Shown here: positions 21,509-33,918 of the stretch, one piece after another | How the letters are laid out: every line of letters begins with the position of its first letter | How positions within the stretch are numbered: position 1 is the first letter of the stretch | Source: Trichaptum fuscoviolaceum | Lineage: Eukaryota > Basidiomycota > Agaricomycetes > Hymenochaetales > Trichaptaceae | Reading direction: 5' to 3' | DNA length: 64,000 nucleotides | NCBI GenBank assembly: GCA_910574455.1 | Contig: CAJSYZ010000006.1 | Location: 1,563,376 to 1,627,375, forward strand | The notes under the pieces: generated by a model | Seen by the model: the letters and a program-made list of their open reading frames with translations, nothing else | The model's database searches: none | What the model was told of the DNA's origin: nothing | Made by a program: the position numbers and the translations under genes

Positions 21509-23185
21509 CTACACCTTCTTCTTCGTCAAGTTCTTTGGCAGTTCTTTCACCCATGGCAAGAAATCACGGCCACCCAAGTAAGGGCGAAGAACCTCAGGAA
21601 TGCGCAGACCCTAAGGAAAATTATTTAATATCGAACAAGGCGTAGATGGGCAAGTCGACTCACCTCAGGAGTTTGGTAGTTTTCCACAACGCAGCATAAC
21701 GCTCGTTCTGTTGCACATAGAGTTCCATTTAGCATGTGGACATAGACTTTACGAATTTGGTCTTTGGCCTTGAGCCCGCAACGGACCTCTAACCGTCGGC
21801 TCTCTGTTGAGAAGTAAATCCAGTGCATCTGGGCGAGAGACAGAACATGTTCACTCACGGTAGTCAGTGCAATTCGAGCACGAAACCAGCTCCTTGTAAG
21901 CACCTTGGAATGGGAACCATGCTTCCAGATCGTATTTCTGGCTGGCTGCCAAGTTGAGAGCACCCGAGACAATAGCCACCACTCTGTACGGGATTCCAAG
22001 ACTCTGGTAGAAGTCCTCCGAGTTGCCAATCATCGTATCAAACATCTCCCAGCTCTTCTCCGGTTCTGTGATGCAAAACTGCTCGACTTTCTCGAATTGA
22101 TGCACCCGGAAGATGCCCCAGGTATCGCGGCCAGCCGAGCCAGCCTCTTTCCGGAAGCACGTCGAGTATCCGGCGTATTTGATCGGAAGTTGCTGTTCCG
22201 GACTCTCGAACCACTCGTCAGAGTGGTACGCCGAGATGGGCTGCTCCGAGGTCGCGATGAGGTATTTATCCTCGTCGCCACCAGTGACTTTGTATAGCTC
22301 CTCGTCGAATTGGTCGAGCTGCGCGGTCTTGGCCATCACATCCCGGTTCATCATGAAAGGAGCCTGAATCTTGCGGTAGCCTTTCTTCCGGAGGAAATCG
22401 AGCCCATATGTGATGAGGGCTTGATTGAGGTCAACGCCGTCGTTCGTAAGGAAGAAACCTCGGTGACCGGCAATTTTCGAACCTGATGCGACGTTGAGTA
22501 CATTCAATGCCGGTCAAGGAGTCACATACCGCGCTCCAGATCCATTGCGTCTAGCCGCAGAAGTACTTCGTGATGAGGCATAATGTCCGTCCTTTGCACA
22601 GGCTCAACATTGGGACCCTCCGGATGCCATTTTCGTAGTGTGACATTATCGTCCTGAATAATGTCTTAGTCCAGTGAGCTACACGAAGTTAAGGATCCCG
22701 CACACCTCTGTCAAACTGACAGGCACACTCTTGCCCACGATATTTCCGACCGTGCTCGCCTTAGCACGCATGGATATCTCATGTTCCTTCGTTTCTTTAA
22801 GCTTCTTCTCCTTTAACGCGTCGAGCTCTTTCTTCTGGGCCAAGAGCTCATCTGCATTCTCTTTCGCCTGCCATCGATTTGAGCCAACATCATTCAGCAT
22901 ACATTCTATCTGATCAAACCTTCTTCTTTGCCGTGATACCTTTCTGCACGGCGTTGATTTCTTTGCTCACTTGATTGACCTCGAAGTCCACTAAAGGTCG
23001 TCTCTCAAAGTCAGCACTTGAGTAGCACACTAGTGCAAAGGCCACTCACTTTTCACCCAATCCGCATACATCTGGATCACTTCGTCCACCAGCTCAACCG
23101 AGAGCCCTCGCTTCTTCTGCGACTCCCGGATCTCCTCCGCATTCCCTCCTTTGCTATCAATGAAGCTCAGCACGTCCAAGGTCAT
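21509..23185 (-). CDS. SES1: Seryl-tRNA synthetase, cytosolic type
   Basis: Seven exons: complement(21509..21610, 21664..21803, 21859..22482, 22530..22653, 22706..22867, 22920..22990, 23050..23185), 452 aa, close to yeast Ses1. It charges tRNA-Ser (and tRNA-Sec where present) with serine via seryl-AMP. The N-terminal ~110 residues form the coiled-coil tRNA-binding arm ([20 protein letters not shown]). The class II core shows motif 1 around [10 protein letters not shown], motif 2 [21 protein letters not shown], and motif 3-type sequence with [16 protein letters not shown]. The C-terminus ends in a basic KNLTKKKV tail as in eukaryotic cytosolic enzymes. No mitochondrial presequence is seen at the chosen ATG. 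The donor at 22919 (GTTTGA) is non-consensus but keeps the conserved frame. Confidence 0.95.
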
Positions 23186-23515
23186 AATGGGTTATGTGTC
23201 GATTCGACTGTGCTGGTCGTTGTCAAGGGTGTTTGTAGTATAATGAGCTGGCGCGCGATCTAAATATCGACCTTATGAAGGTGAGTCACAACCTGTCCAA
23301 AGTAATACGCATATAGTCAGCTCTTCTTAAGTTCATATAACTCATGGTAGCATTAACACGCCTTTTCGGGGAGCAGGCTAGATAATGTAGAGTTAAGGAC
23401 AGTCAATGGGTCACATCTACAAACCCTTGCGGAAGAAATCTGGTTCAGAAGGCTGGACCCTGCCAGTGCCAGTGAAGGACCTGCCCTCAGGCGTACTCAG
23501 GCTAGGGAGAAGAAC
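23186..23515. other. Divergent intergenic region between SES1 and the DUF1308 gene
   Basis: About 330 bp between two divergently oriented starts, so it should contain both promoters. No clear TATA element stands out. The DUF1308 start is uncertain (23516 or 23582). Confidence 0.5.
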
Positions 23516-25679
23516 ATGGAACATCGACTCCCAGTCGTTCTTACACCTTCACCTGCATCATTCTGGGCTACTGCTGCGAATATGTCAATGGATATCTTAG
23601 CTATAAAGCGGGAGCTTGAATATATCCAAGACTCTCTCCTCAACTATGGAAAATGCCTGACAATGCCACCTATAATCGACTCTGCGTTTGAGCATGAGCA
23701 TTGTGGCGACTCGGAAGCAAAAGTGAATCCTCTAGATAACACGCTATTCTCCAATATCCGTAACTCGATTTCTGGGCTTAGAGTATTTCGGGAGAGCGTA
23801 AAACGGGATATTGAAGTCTTGGATAAGGTGTGTTACAGATTTATATTTTTTCCCCGAAAATTTCAATTGACTTAATTAACCCGAACTCCAGTAGTTCATT
23901 CAGCGCGAAGTAGTTTCTGAATCTGCTTTACCGTCAACGAACGCACTCTATCTCATTGCTGTCTGGAATGAGCTGGTTAGAGCTCCGTTACCTGTTATAT
24001 TTGTTGACAAGATGTTTCCGGGCCCCAACACGCCAGTGGCGTCACGAACTCCAATAAAAGAGAGAAAGCCTGTTGGCGTTAAGGTTGACATAGTTGCTAG
24101 TGGTGGTGAGCGATGGATAAGGGTTAACACGTGGGGCATAAAAGTTCTGCATTATTGTAACATGTTGACTTACTCAAAGGTTAGGACAAAGAACAGTCGA
24201 CTTCTTGTCGAGTTTAGGGAACAAGACTCGTATCTGACAGATTCTGGTGACGAATCGGATTCGGAATGTACCATGCAAAAGCCATTGTCTGTTTTAGACA
24301 ACTCAGTACTGAGAATGGGGCAGTCACTCTTAGAGGCAGCAAAGGCCAGTGTCTCCGACGAAACGCAACGAATACCTAGAATCACCCTTCGGCTTACACG
24401 ACTAATTCCTGACTCTAGTAGTCTTTCTGAACTAGTGCAGATGGGCTTGAAGATCCTCGATTCCGACCTTCCTGCTAAAGCAAGGCTAGATACAGATCAA
24501 CGTATTGGGCAAACGCTCCGAGAGCTGCTAAAAATTGGCTTGGACGTCGAGCTCGGAGAGCTTCCTCTCCAGAAGATGAGCGATGTATACTTGGAAACTG
24601 ACCCAGCCCCGAAACATCTCTTCCCCACTCAAAAGATCAATGTCGACCTCTCTGTCTTACTTGCCTTGCTATCCGATATCGCTCACTCGCCACTGCCTGT
24701 ATCCACTGAAGATGCGCACGTTCGCTATATCCCAACCTTGGAAGAGAGAGAACGATCACGACACCGTAGAGAAAAGCAAAGACATCTGCTATCGGTTGTG
24801 AAAGCTGGGAAAGAAGGAGGAAAGCCTGATAAAATAGCCAGAAAGAACGACAGCGCGGTCGAAAAAGACGAAAGGTCGGGTCTCGAGTTCAGTGCTGGCC
24901 AGCTCGAGAGGCAAGTGGTACAAGAAATGGAGTTTGGTTTCATCGAAGAGATCCGTCGTCGGTTAGATGCTTCAGAAAGATTATTATTAAACTCGGCGGA
25001 GTTCTGGACAACGAAGGATGCGCGAGATCGTTGTTTACGCATCGTCGAGAAAATTGGGGGGCCAAAGGAAAGGCAAAGGGCCAATGCATTATTTTGGGGA
25101 TCGGGGCCGCGCTTACTACTGGGCCCAGAATATGTTTCCCTCGACGAAGCTCAGGAAGCATACTGGAACACTTCACGGTACTCCAAGAATTATCTACCTC
25201 TTATTCCTGTACGAGTTTGGGACGACCAAGCTCTCGAGCCCCAAGAACTGGCCAAGAGGGCTCCTTTTTGGGCTGGACTCGAACGCTCATGTCGCCGCTT
25301 ATTATCCCAAGGATCTGTCGACCATCCGCGCGCCCTTCCCGATTACGCGTGTCAAGCGGCACATGCGTCTTCTTCGCAGCTTGAAGAGCAAGTTGATAAA
25401 CAAGATTATGAATCCACAGATGGCGAGATTCAACGAGCACCAGTGATGAAAGCGAATCCGCGTCTAACCGTTCATACCGTCGATACTCTTCTTTGTGGAG
25501 CCGTGCGAGGCTGGACGACGTTAACTTCGAATCGGTCTAGCGTTCGGGAGATATTGAAGGAGAGCATCAGAGAGACTGTTGCATCTTCAATGGGGAAAGC
25601 TACAAACGATGCTGCAATCTGGCTCGTGGATCCTCGAAGCCTCGCGGAGGGCATGAGGGGCGATAATACACAAGAGTGA
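23516..25679 (+). CDS. DUF1308 (UPF0415 / C7orf25-like) family protein
   Basis: Exons 23516..23827, 23895..24130, 24185..25679, 680 aa. The middle carries the family hallmark GGERWIRVNT-TKNSRL, which is restored only if the weak 54-bp intron 24131-24184 (GTGGGG...GTTAG) is removed; left in, it would add 18 unrelated residues without a stop. The C-terminal DUF1308 domain includes FWTTKDARDRCLRIVEKIGG and ends with a region around HTVDTLLCGAVRGWTTLTSN. The family is found from fungi to humans (C7orf25), and its biochemical role is not established to my knowledge; a PIN-like fold has been proposed. Start is uncertain: ATG 23582 (MSMDILAIK) is an alternative. Confidence 0.85.
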
Positions 25680-25926
25680 TTTGTTTGCGTAACTACTTGT
25701 GTGTAAATAATAGTGATTGAAATTACAACATATCTGGTATCAAATTGATCTATCTCATATTTCAACGTTTCGAAGCTATTGGATTTTGTCTTCACCTACG
25801 ATATGTACCTGTTGAAGTTGGCGCTAATCAGGGTCGTGCTAGTAGTAGTAGCCGAACACGATCTAAATCTCGTTCCCGTCTATCTTTGACCGTCACTTCC
25901 ATGCACACTTCCCCATCGTGTTCGAT

Positions 25927-28080
25927 ATGGATTCGATGGAAGAGAACGAGCTACAGAAACGTATAAAGGACTTGGAAGAAGAAATAAAGCTGGCTGGCGA
26001 AGCGCTCAAGGAAGCGGAGAGTAGATTGCTGATCGTTGAACAAACGAAGAATTCAGCGACGCAGATCGAACCAGTAGTGGACGACATCAACGAATCTCAC
26101 CATGTATGTGCCTTTTCTCCGTTTGTCATTTCGGTGCGTATTGAAGAGACCACGGATTCAGGCTCTAGAGAATAGACGATTATTCGGGCGAACAGACGGG
26201 GTGGTTTTTGTAGCACCTCAAAAGTCTGAGCCCCTCGCTCAAGAATGCGTCGAGCATGTCAGTGATGGGAAAGGGTTGTATGCAAGAATGTACAGATCAG
26301 CTGTGCGATTCAACATTAGCGACTTTGCGTCGCGTCCGAGGCTGCATCAGTGGATTCAAGATGGTAAAGTGTGAATGTTTTCACTTTCATTATCCTCTCC
26401 ATACTTCGAGGCTCATTTTCTCTGTAGATTTCGTGAAGCAAGGGAACACCAAGCGTCGAAGTTCGAGCTATTTTTTGACCTGCTGTTTGTGGGTATCGTC
26501 CACCAGATATCCGATGCGGCCGCAGAACAACCTACCGGACCCGGGTTGGCGCAATACATCCTTACATTCTGTCCTGCATATTCGATCTGGTCGGACGTCC
26601 GCGATATCATCAACCAATTTGGCGTTGACGACGTAACTCAGCGCTCATATATCCTTTGGATCATGGTGCTCCTAGTCGGATACTCGAATAACGCGTCAGT
26701 CATTGAGATTGCGGCGAGCGAAGGAGTCACCGAAGCGCTCGCGGAGGCCACCTCGCAAGAAAGCGCGATTCAGTGGGCTCTTGGTTTTTCGGCGGTAGCA
26801 AAGCTGTCACGAGGTGAGATCTGTAATATCTATTTGGAACGGCTGACGACGTGGACTAATGCACCTTATTAGTTGTACTTTGCCTCATCTATTCATACTT
26901 CATGCCCCAGTCTAGAGAGCCGATTATAATCTCAGCCCTGAACCCAGCTCTAAGCGCTCTCCTCTTCCTCATAGCCATCTTTCTTCCGCTCCATGGTCAA
27001 ATCTCCTTGGTAGCAATCAGCATCTTTCTTGAATATGCGTTGAAGCTCTTTGGAGTATTGATCGTTAAGACCGTCGAAGCTATTGGGAAGCACAGGCAAC
27101 GATCTAGGAGTAGTTCTGTCGTTCTTTCAAAGGAGAGTTCGCGCACTGGGACACATACCAAGAATAACGTCGAAGAAGCCGAGGAAGCTATTGAAGAGCA
27201 AACTATCGGAGATCCTCAGCAAGTCAGCCAGAACAGAAAAGAGATTCGGATACCCGGTGCGTGAATCGACTTTCTACCTCACTGTGATAAGTTCGAATTG
27301 CTTAATGCCTTCCTCACACAGCAATCAATATCGAACACCATGTCGAGCGCCTTGGCGCGTTCGTCACCATCGTACTTGGCGAAATGGTCATCAATGTGTT
27401 CTTCAAGAATAACGTCGCTCCTCGTTTGAGTGTGTGAGTGCGCCCATCTCAGACCAGTGCATATGTGCGCGCTCACGTCTGACTGCGCTGGTTACGACTT
27501 TAGTGCTGCTGGGCGCTCTTTTCTGGCTCTCATGCTCGCCTTCAACCTCAATTGGCTTTATTTCGGGTCTGAAGCCTGCCAAAACTTCATTCACGCGTTG
27601 CGACGCCATTGGCTTACCGGCGCTGTTTTCACTTAGTGCGTCGCTGCTCCGACTCCATATGCATCTCATACCCAGTATCAGAGTAACTAACCGTTTTCCA
27701 GCATCCACTTGCCATTGATCATGGCTCTTCTTCTCGCCTCATCGGCAACCAATCAGATTGTCACAAATGACAACGTTTCACCGGGCCTCAAATTCTTCTT
27801 TGGAACGGGTGTAGGTGTAGGTGTCGTATGCATGAGCGTCATCGGCGCCGTGCATAAGTCGCTTGAGGAATCACGTAGCGTTTTGCGCGTCAGCCGTGCG
27901 CACATTTTAGCAACCCGTGCTCTCGCCGGTATCGCTCTTTCGTTCATTCCTTTCGCACATGATAGACTGGATTCTACACAGATGCTAGCAATTTACGTCG
28001 GCGTAACTGGATTGGTGATCGCTGTGGAGATTGTCGCGAGGTTAGAGAGACGGAAAGATTTGGCTAGCGTTGTCGAATGA
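25927..28080 (+). CDS. LtrA-family (low temperature requirement A) multi-pass membrane protein
   Basis: Seven exons: 25927..26103, 26162..26370, 26428..26813, 26873..27256, 27322..27433, 27504..27635, 27702..28080, 592 aa. The N-terminal ~60 residues form a charged coiled coil (ELQKRIKDLEEEIKLAGEAL). The LtrA domain then starts with REHQASKFELFFDLLFVG, the family signature, followed by several hydrophobic segments, a second signature near LGAFVTIVLGEMVINVFF, and a final HLPLIMALLLAS block. LtrA was named from a cold-sensitive Listeria gene; fungi have many paralogues of unknown transport or signalling role. A basic, low-complexity loop of ~70 residues sits mid-protein. The exon 2/3 junction uses GTGAAT rather than the nearby GTAAAG because only that keeps frame. 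Confidence 0.88.
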
Positions 28081-30407
28081 CACGTTATTGACAACGTAAC
28101 CTGTCTCTCTTTTTGACCTTATTAATTTATTGCGCTTTCCTCATTCCATTGTTGTCGTTGCTCACCATACTGTATGTGTAATTGCTTCTCACTCCCGTTT
28201 GTAGACTACTCCAGGTAAACCGCACATATTCAGATGCGCTTAGAATACCGTAAATTACCCCGCTCGCCTTCATTGCGTCCCGTACTATGTATGTACATTA
28301 AAGTAGGTGGCAGGTTAACTATAGCTATTTGCAGCTTTATGCACCAACTCGGAACATCGTCGGACTCTTGTTTCCGGAGCTGCTCAAATGAGGTGAGGTC
28401 GTATATTGACGCTCAGGGACGCGATTCGGCTTATTCTGTGGATTGTGCATCTCCGTTAACCCGTAAAGAAGGTACATAAAGACAGAAAAATAGCATTGAT
28501 GCCTGTTGTTTTGCATTTCGAAAATTCTCCAGAATTAAGCGCATTGACTCAGAATCCGGTGGCCAGTCACGCCGCCAGTGCAATTGAAATTTGAGGAGAC
28601 AGAACAAGATTTATCGATAATATGCGCGGAATTCGGAATTGTACATGACAGGGTAAACTCAGTGAAGTACCTGTCCAAGCTTGTTTCAAGGCTTATTCAT
28701 AATGCAGAAATGTTGAGATATGTTTGTGTAACTTACTGAAATTGTGACCTTCCTATCCCCGACTCGGATCCGGCGGGAGAACATGATGACGTCACCAGAC
28801 AAGCTTCTATTTTTTATGTAGGATCGACGCTCTTGTTACTGACTGAGAAGTACAATCTTTCGTTTCTTTAGTTCAAATTCAATTCCTAACCGATGACGAA
28901 TAAATGACGAGGCTTAAACTTCTTCGAAGCAGCAAGGGTATAAAAGGCGGCACTCCGGCAATAAGCACAAGAATCCCCCACAATTCCTCTTGTCTCGCTA
29001 CCCTCACTACAGCGCCTTTTGGACCTGCTATGTAGCACTTTCCCTGCTGCATAGCATTTAAAGAAGAGCGCCCACATCCTCATTGCGCCCGATATTTGAT
29101 AACGATAGACAACGATGAATTAGTCAATATTCCGGTCGGCTAGTCGGTCTTTGGGGCCATCATAATGTTCTGGTCTATCATAACATTCAAATCGGATACT
29201 ACTTGCACTAGGTTCCATCTTCATCGATCTACAGCTCAAAGTACAGCAATACTATGAGCAAATTGTCAATCACTTCAAAAATTACTGCATAAAGCGCCGA
29301 GGAGACTTGTACAGACTCTAACAGCAGCTATACACTAGCCTAATCACAATGACCCTGGATTCAATGGTGGCATATACAGTGTACAATGCCATTCGTTGTT
29401 GTCTTCGAGCTAAGTGCTTCAATCATAGCTAAGATGTACTAGTTCCGCTGATCAAACGGCGTACATGATGACCGGCCTAATACATACTGCCAGTGTATAA
29501 ACGGTCCCGGCATATTTACGACATAGACTACGAAAAAAGTTGGTATATGCCAGCGCTGGCATTTGCGATGGAGCCTACCTCTCTTCCGTGTGTATCGGAT
29601 TGGTTGGAATGGTGCTAGGATGAAAACAAAACCGAAGCAAAATGGCGATAGATCAATAAGGGCAGCATCCAAGACTAGAAAAATCTACCCTTTCTGATTC
29701 TTCGCTCACCACCAGGCCGCAATAATCCTGTCAGCACTGGCAGAAATGGGAGATCCGAATTACTGCATTATCCGAACCTGTCCGGGTCACAGCTATTGAC
29801 TATCCCTTACCGAACTCGGAATGAATTAACCGGCGACGAATGGGGAAGCAGATCGGTATTGACACGCGAAGAGAAGCTGTTGGAAGCCGTGGATGACCAG
29901 CAAATCGCCCGATGGGATTCAAACTTTCCTCACTGAGCCTGAAGCGGAAGCAAATGTACAATGCGCTGCCAAAATATTTGAAATTTTAGTAAAGATATTG
30001 GATTGAAGGTGAGTCGATAGTATTTGAGCGCCTTGAAAGTTCAAAAATCGGGCGAAATTCTAGCTCAACGGTGATGGGATTACCTCTCATCAACCAGATC
30101 CAATTTTTAAAATAGGATCAGAGGCAGTGTTTCAAGTGGAAATGCATTGATAAATGATGATGAGGAAGACAAAGAAAGTCCATAAAAGGCAAGTGCGATA
30201 ACTAGTGCCAGTGAGATTAAAATACAAGGCTTCCTTCCGCAGGGACCGTGGGGTACGGTTGCGACGGCGCCGACGTCTCTCTTTTCCTTCTTCCACAACA
30301 TTCAGGGCAAAACTTCATCTCAATAGCATCGGCGACGAGCTCCCTCCTCCTGCCTGTGGCAGATTTACCTAGACAGGGAGCAAGACGAAGGCGGCCTGGC
30401 CTCCGTT
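28081..30407. other. Gene-poor region
   Basis: 2.3 kb between two plus-strand genes. Base composition is uneven and there are only short unconnected open frames without codon-pattern or domain support. I see no tRNA, repeat or transposon remnant that I can support. The last ~200 bp should include the promoter of the next gene. Confidence 0.5.
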
Positions 30408-33400
30408 ATGGAGGTCGTCGCTGCTATTGGCAACCCCGGCGATTCGTTTGGTCCCAACATGCCTATCGCAGCACAGATAGCAGGCCCCCTTCTCATCGCC
30501 AATGTGCTAAACTGGGGCCTCTGGGGTATTCTTTGCTCACAGTTGTACATATTCCTGTTATCCGCATCTCGTGAAGATCGGGGCCGACCGACAACCAACC
30601 GAAAGCTTTCTCTACCACTTCCGCTTGCCGCGTTCACGTCAGCGAGAAGAGGAGGTGTAAATTCTGGGCTGGGGGCAAATGGTGGAGGAGAGAAGAGGCG
30701 GAGGTTTCGAGGGCGGCAACCGGAGGAGGAGATTAACCCATGGACGGTGTCGATCGCTGTCCCCCCAACTGCCAGTATTAACCACCACGAAAGGTTCAGC
30801 AGCACGACCTCGGACCCGTATCTCTCACCGACGACTGCGGATGAGACTTACGTTGCGCATGCTGAGCGATTTTTCCCTCCCTCCCATCAACAAGGCACTG
30901 TTGGGCTTGGTTCGGCCTCGGGCGGGATTGCCCAGTATCCCTCACGCCCAACGTCTTCCTCGAAATTGAAATCAAAGACAAGTGCAGGTGCACTGTTTAC
31001 GTCCAACGCAGACGCCTTTCAGACAAATTCATACCGGAAGCAAACGTTGCCGGGCCCAATCATGCGGATTATTATGTATGTGTTGTTCGCACTTGTCACC
31101 GTGCAGGTTTTGCTTGTGACTGCGCAAGCATGGAAAATCATCGTGGATAGTCCGATACATATTCCACGAGAAGGATTAGTGGCTTCGGATGTCGTTGGGC
31201 CCATAAGTGTGTACTTCTAACTAGTATCTTTTGCTCTTCTGGCTCACTAATTGTGTTAAAGTCTTCTTTCTCAGCATAGTATTTCTCGCACATCGTGTCT
31301 ACCTCTCACCGCTCTTCCCTCCTCTCGAGCCACATATTCCAAAGAAATTCTCCCTTCGTTCTCTTTCCCTGAATGCGAAAACTGCATCTCAACCCCCTTA
31401 CTCGTACAACATCAACTACGACACGTATCAACATGATACCAATTTGGATCAGGCAAATCGCAATGGAACTTGTCAGGAGAGGAACTCCGGAAATCGCTAT
31501 GAAGGGGGCGGGCATGTCCAGCCCATCCCCTCGAGATGGACGAAGTTCAGACGTTGCCTCCGGGCGACACTCGGCTTGAAAGGCCGCAACCTTTCAATTT
31601 TGAGTATTCACTCATTGCTACCTATTATCCTGGTTGTTTTTGCCGCCATTGTTGGGATCTGTGAACTTGTCAACGGTGCAAAAGTGAGCATTCTCTTACA
31701 GTTCTACAGATTATTTTGAATTGGTTTTCCACATACACAGGCGTCATACCTTCATTCATATACACTCTAATCTATCTTATCTAACCTTTCTGAGTAACCG
31801 GCGAGAATCACGGAACTGACCATCCTTTCTACCTTAGCTCCTGAAAGATCCTCCGCCAGTTGGTGCCCCGCCGCTTCTTAATCGCTTCTTTTCCACCTGG
31901 CTGGCAGGCACGATCATTATCGATGTCTTCATTTGTTTCTGCCTCATTACTACGGTATTTTATACCCACTTCTTAGACGTGTCTAGTCCCCCACTAATGC
32001 TTCGTGACTTTAGCTCATCTCATCGCGTGGACTGGCTACCAGTGCGCCTAGCGTCCCTTGGCTCGGTCGGGCGATACGTGTGGTGGGCGAGGCGGGGGTA
32101 GCTCAGTTGCTTGTGGCAATTTTGGCTTTGGTGTTGATCGCAGCCTGGAAGAAAGATGGGGTGAGTGACGTGTTTCAACTTCATGATTGCAATACTTTCG
32201 GCGCTGCTTCTTGGCATTTTGTCATCTGCGCCCGACGACGATTGATATCAACTGCTTAAACGTTGTACTGATATTCATGTTGTTTCTAGACACCATCCAC
32301 AATACCACTTGTACCTTCTTTCATCCTTCCCGCACTCTATGTTAACACAGTTTTCCTCAACGCTACTCAGTCATACACCAGCTCCGCAGTCTTCTCTTCA
32401 CCGGCACTATCACACACCTCAAACACATTCGAAACGCAGAAAGCTTATCTGACCAACGGAAAGGACGATATCGAAATGGGTCTTCGCGGCCTTTCACGAC
32501 CGACTTCAGTTGCGACCCAGAAAGTCATACATCTCGGCAACTCCGCCTTCGATTCTACACTCACTGGTACAAACTCGTCCTCCGATACCGGTGAAGCAAG
32601 GGCAGCTGCGATCCGTACTGCGGCCCTGGCTTATGGCGCCGAACAACTCGAGCGCGAAGAGGCTATGGGTTCGCGGCAGATCGGCGGCGGTGCAATAAAC
32701 CCGGCCATAGATAGCAGTCCAGCAAGACAAGGCGCACAACTCACGCCGGTGCCCCCTTCGTCCGGTGGCGCGGGTCGACTTCATTTGGAGCGAGACACAC
32801 TTGGCGAAGGGTCGAGTGCGGCAAAGATAGGATCGGGCTCCGCTGGTCTGTCGGGATCAGGTCGAGCTGATGGCCCTGTAGGATCGACAACGGAGCAGGG
32901 TGATGCTCCAGTCGCTTCTGCGTTGGGGCCAGGTGCGCCGAAGCGCATGAGCAGCTTCAGCGGGCTTAGCCACGGCGCGTTGTCGTTGGAGCTGCCGGTA
33001 TTCAGGAAAGGCCGGCGCGTGTATGATGTTGACATGCCGTTAGATTGGTATGAAGACGACGATGACAGCGACAGCTATCTCTCGAGCGTCGACGGAGACG
33101 GTGGGACATGGGACTATGGCTACGCGCTAAATTTGGCGATGCTCGAACGAGAGAAGGAGAAGGAACGGCAGGAGAAAGAGCGCATGACTGGGACAGCGGC
33201 TGCTGCCGACTCAGCTACGAATCTGACCGGAGGAGCGACGAACATTACTGGAAAAATACCCGTGAGGCGGTCCAGAGCACCGCGAAGCGTTCGAAATTCT
33301 TATCCGGCCTTTCCTCGCTCACGGAGTGTCAGTCGACGGCGGAGTGCGTATCCCCTAGGTATGGATGTTGACTCTGAATCGATCGTGTCGCATGGCTCCC

Positions 33401-33918
33401 GTCGGTCACGACGCCACCAATCCTACATGCCCAGCAGCCATCATTATGTCCCCACGGGTGCGCGTCACCGTCCCTTGCCTCCGACGCCAGACGACACTTC
33501 GATCATGATCATCTCCGACCCCTTGCGCGAGCCATCTATCGCTGAACCGTCTCTATTCAAGGCTGCCAGTGTTGCTGCGACGCGTGCGTCGACGGGCACG
33601 ATGTGGAGCTCGTACACTTATCCAAAGCCGATGGCGTTCCCCGACCTCGATGAAGACCTGAGGGATGTCAACTCGTCGCGGCTGAACGTAGACGAGGGTG
33701 GGGGCTTCTACTACGACCCTGACCCTGCTGGTGCAGGAAGCTCAGCGCTGGGTGGTGGTATGGAGCGAGACCTCGGCGATGGACTGGCAGCTCATCCTTA
33801 CGCTGCGGATGCGGATGAAGATGCCGAGCGTAGGGTTCGCCAGGAGGAAAGCAACAAGCGCCGATGGAGGGTGCATCCTCTGAAACGAATGGTTGAGATG
33901 GGCCGATTCAAGAGGTGA
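30408..33918 (+). CDS. DUF6534-like multi-pass membrane protein with long disordered insert and tail
   Basis: Exons 30408..31206, 31262..31683, 31838..31954, 32014..32160, 32290..33918, 1037 aa. The transmembrane pattern follows the Agaricomycete DUF6534 family: an N-terminal helix pair (AGPLLIANVLNWGLWGILCS), helices around RIIMYVLFALVTVQVLLVTA, IFFLSIVFLAHRVYLS, ILSIHSLLPIILVVFAAIVG, TWLAGTIIIDVFICFCLITT and AQLLVAILALVLIAAW, and a final SFILPALYVNTVFLN box. Typical members have about 300-400 residues. Here a ~150-residue disordered insert lies between helices 2 and 3, another ~80-residue loop follows helix 4, and a ~500-residue Ser/Gly-rich, charged tail is added. The core family is assigned by pattern, not a profile search. 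A signalling or scaffold role for the tail is speculative. Confidence 0.7.

Noticed and set aside
23406..23600. Upstream ATG at 23406 as start of the DUF1308 gene
   Set aside because: That frame differs from the conserved one and ends without joining the domain.
30107..30301. 64-codon minus-strand frame with one hydrophobic stretch
   Set aside because: Short, overlaps the expected promoter of the gene at 30408, and its hydrophobic stretch can arise by chance.
28081..30407. tRNA or small RNA genes in the large gaps
   Set aside because: No convincing acceptor stem with A and B box pairs was seen here or in other gaps.
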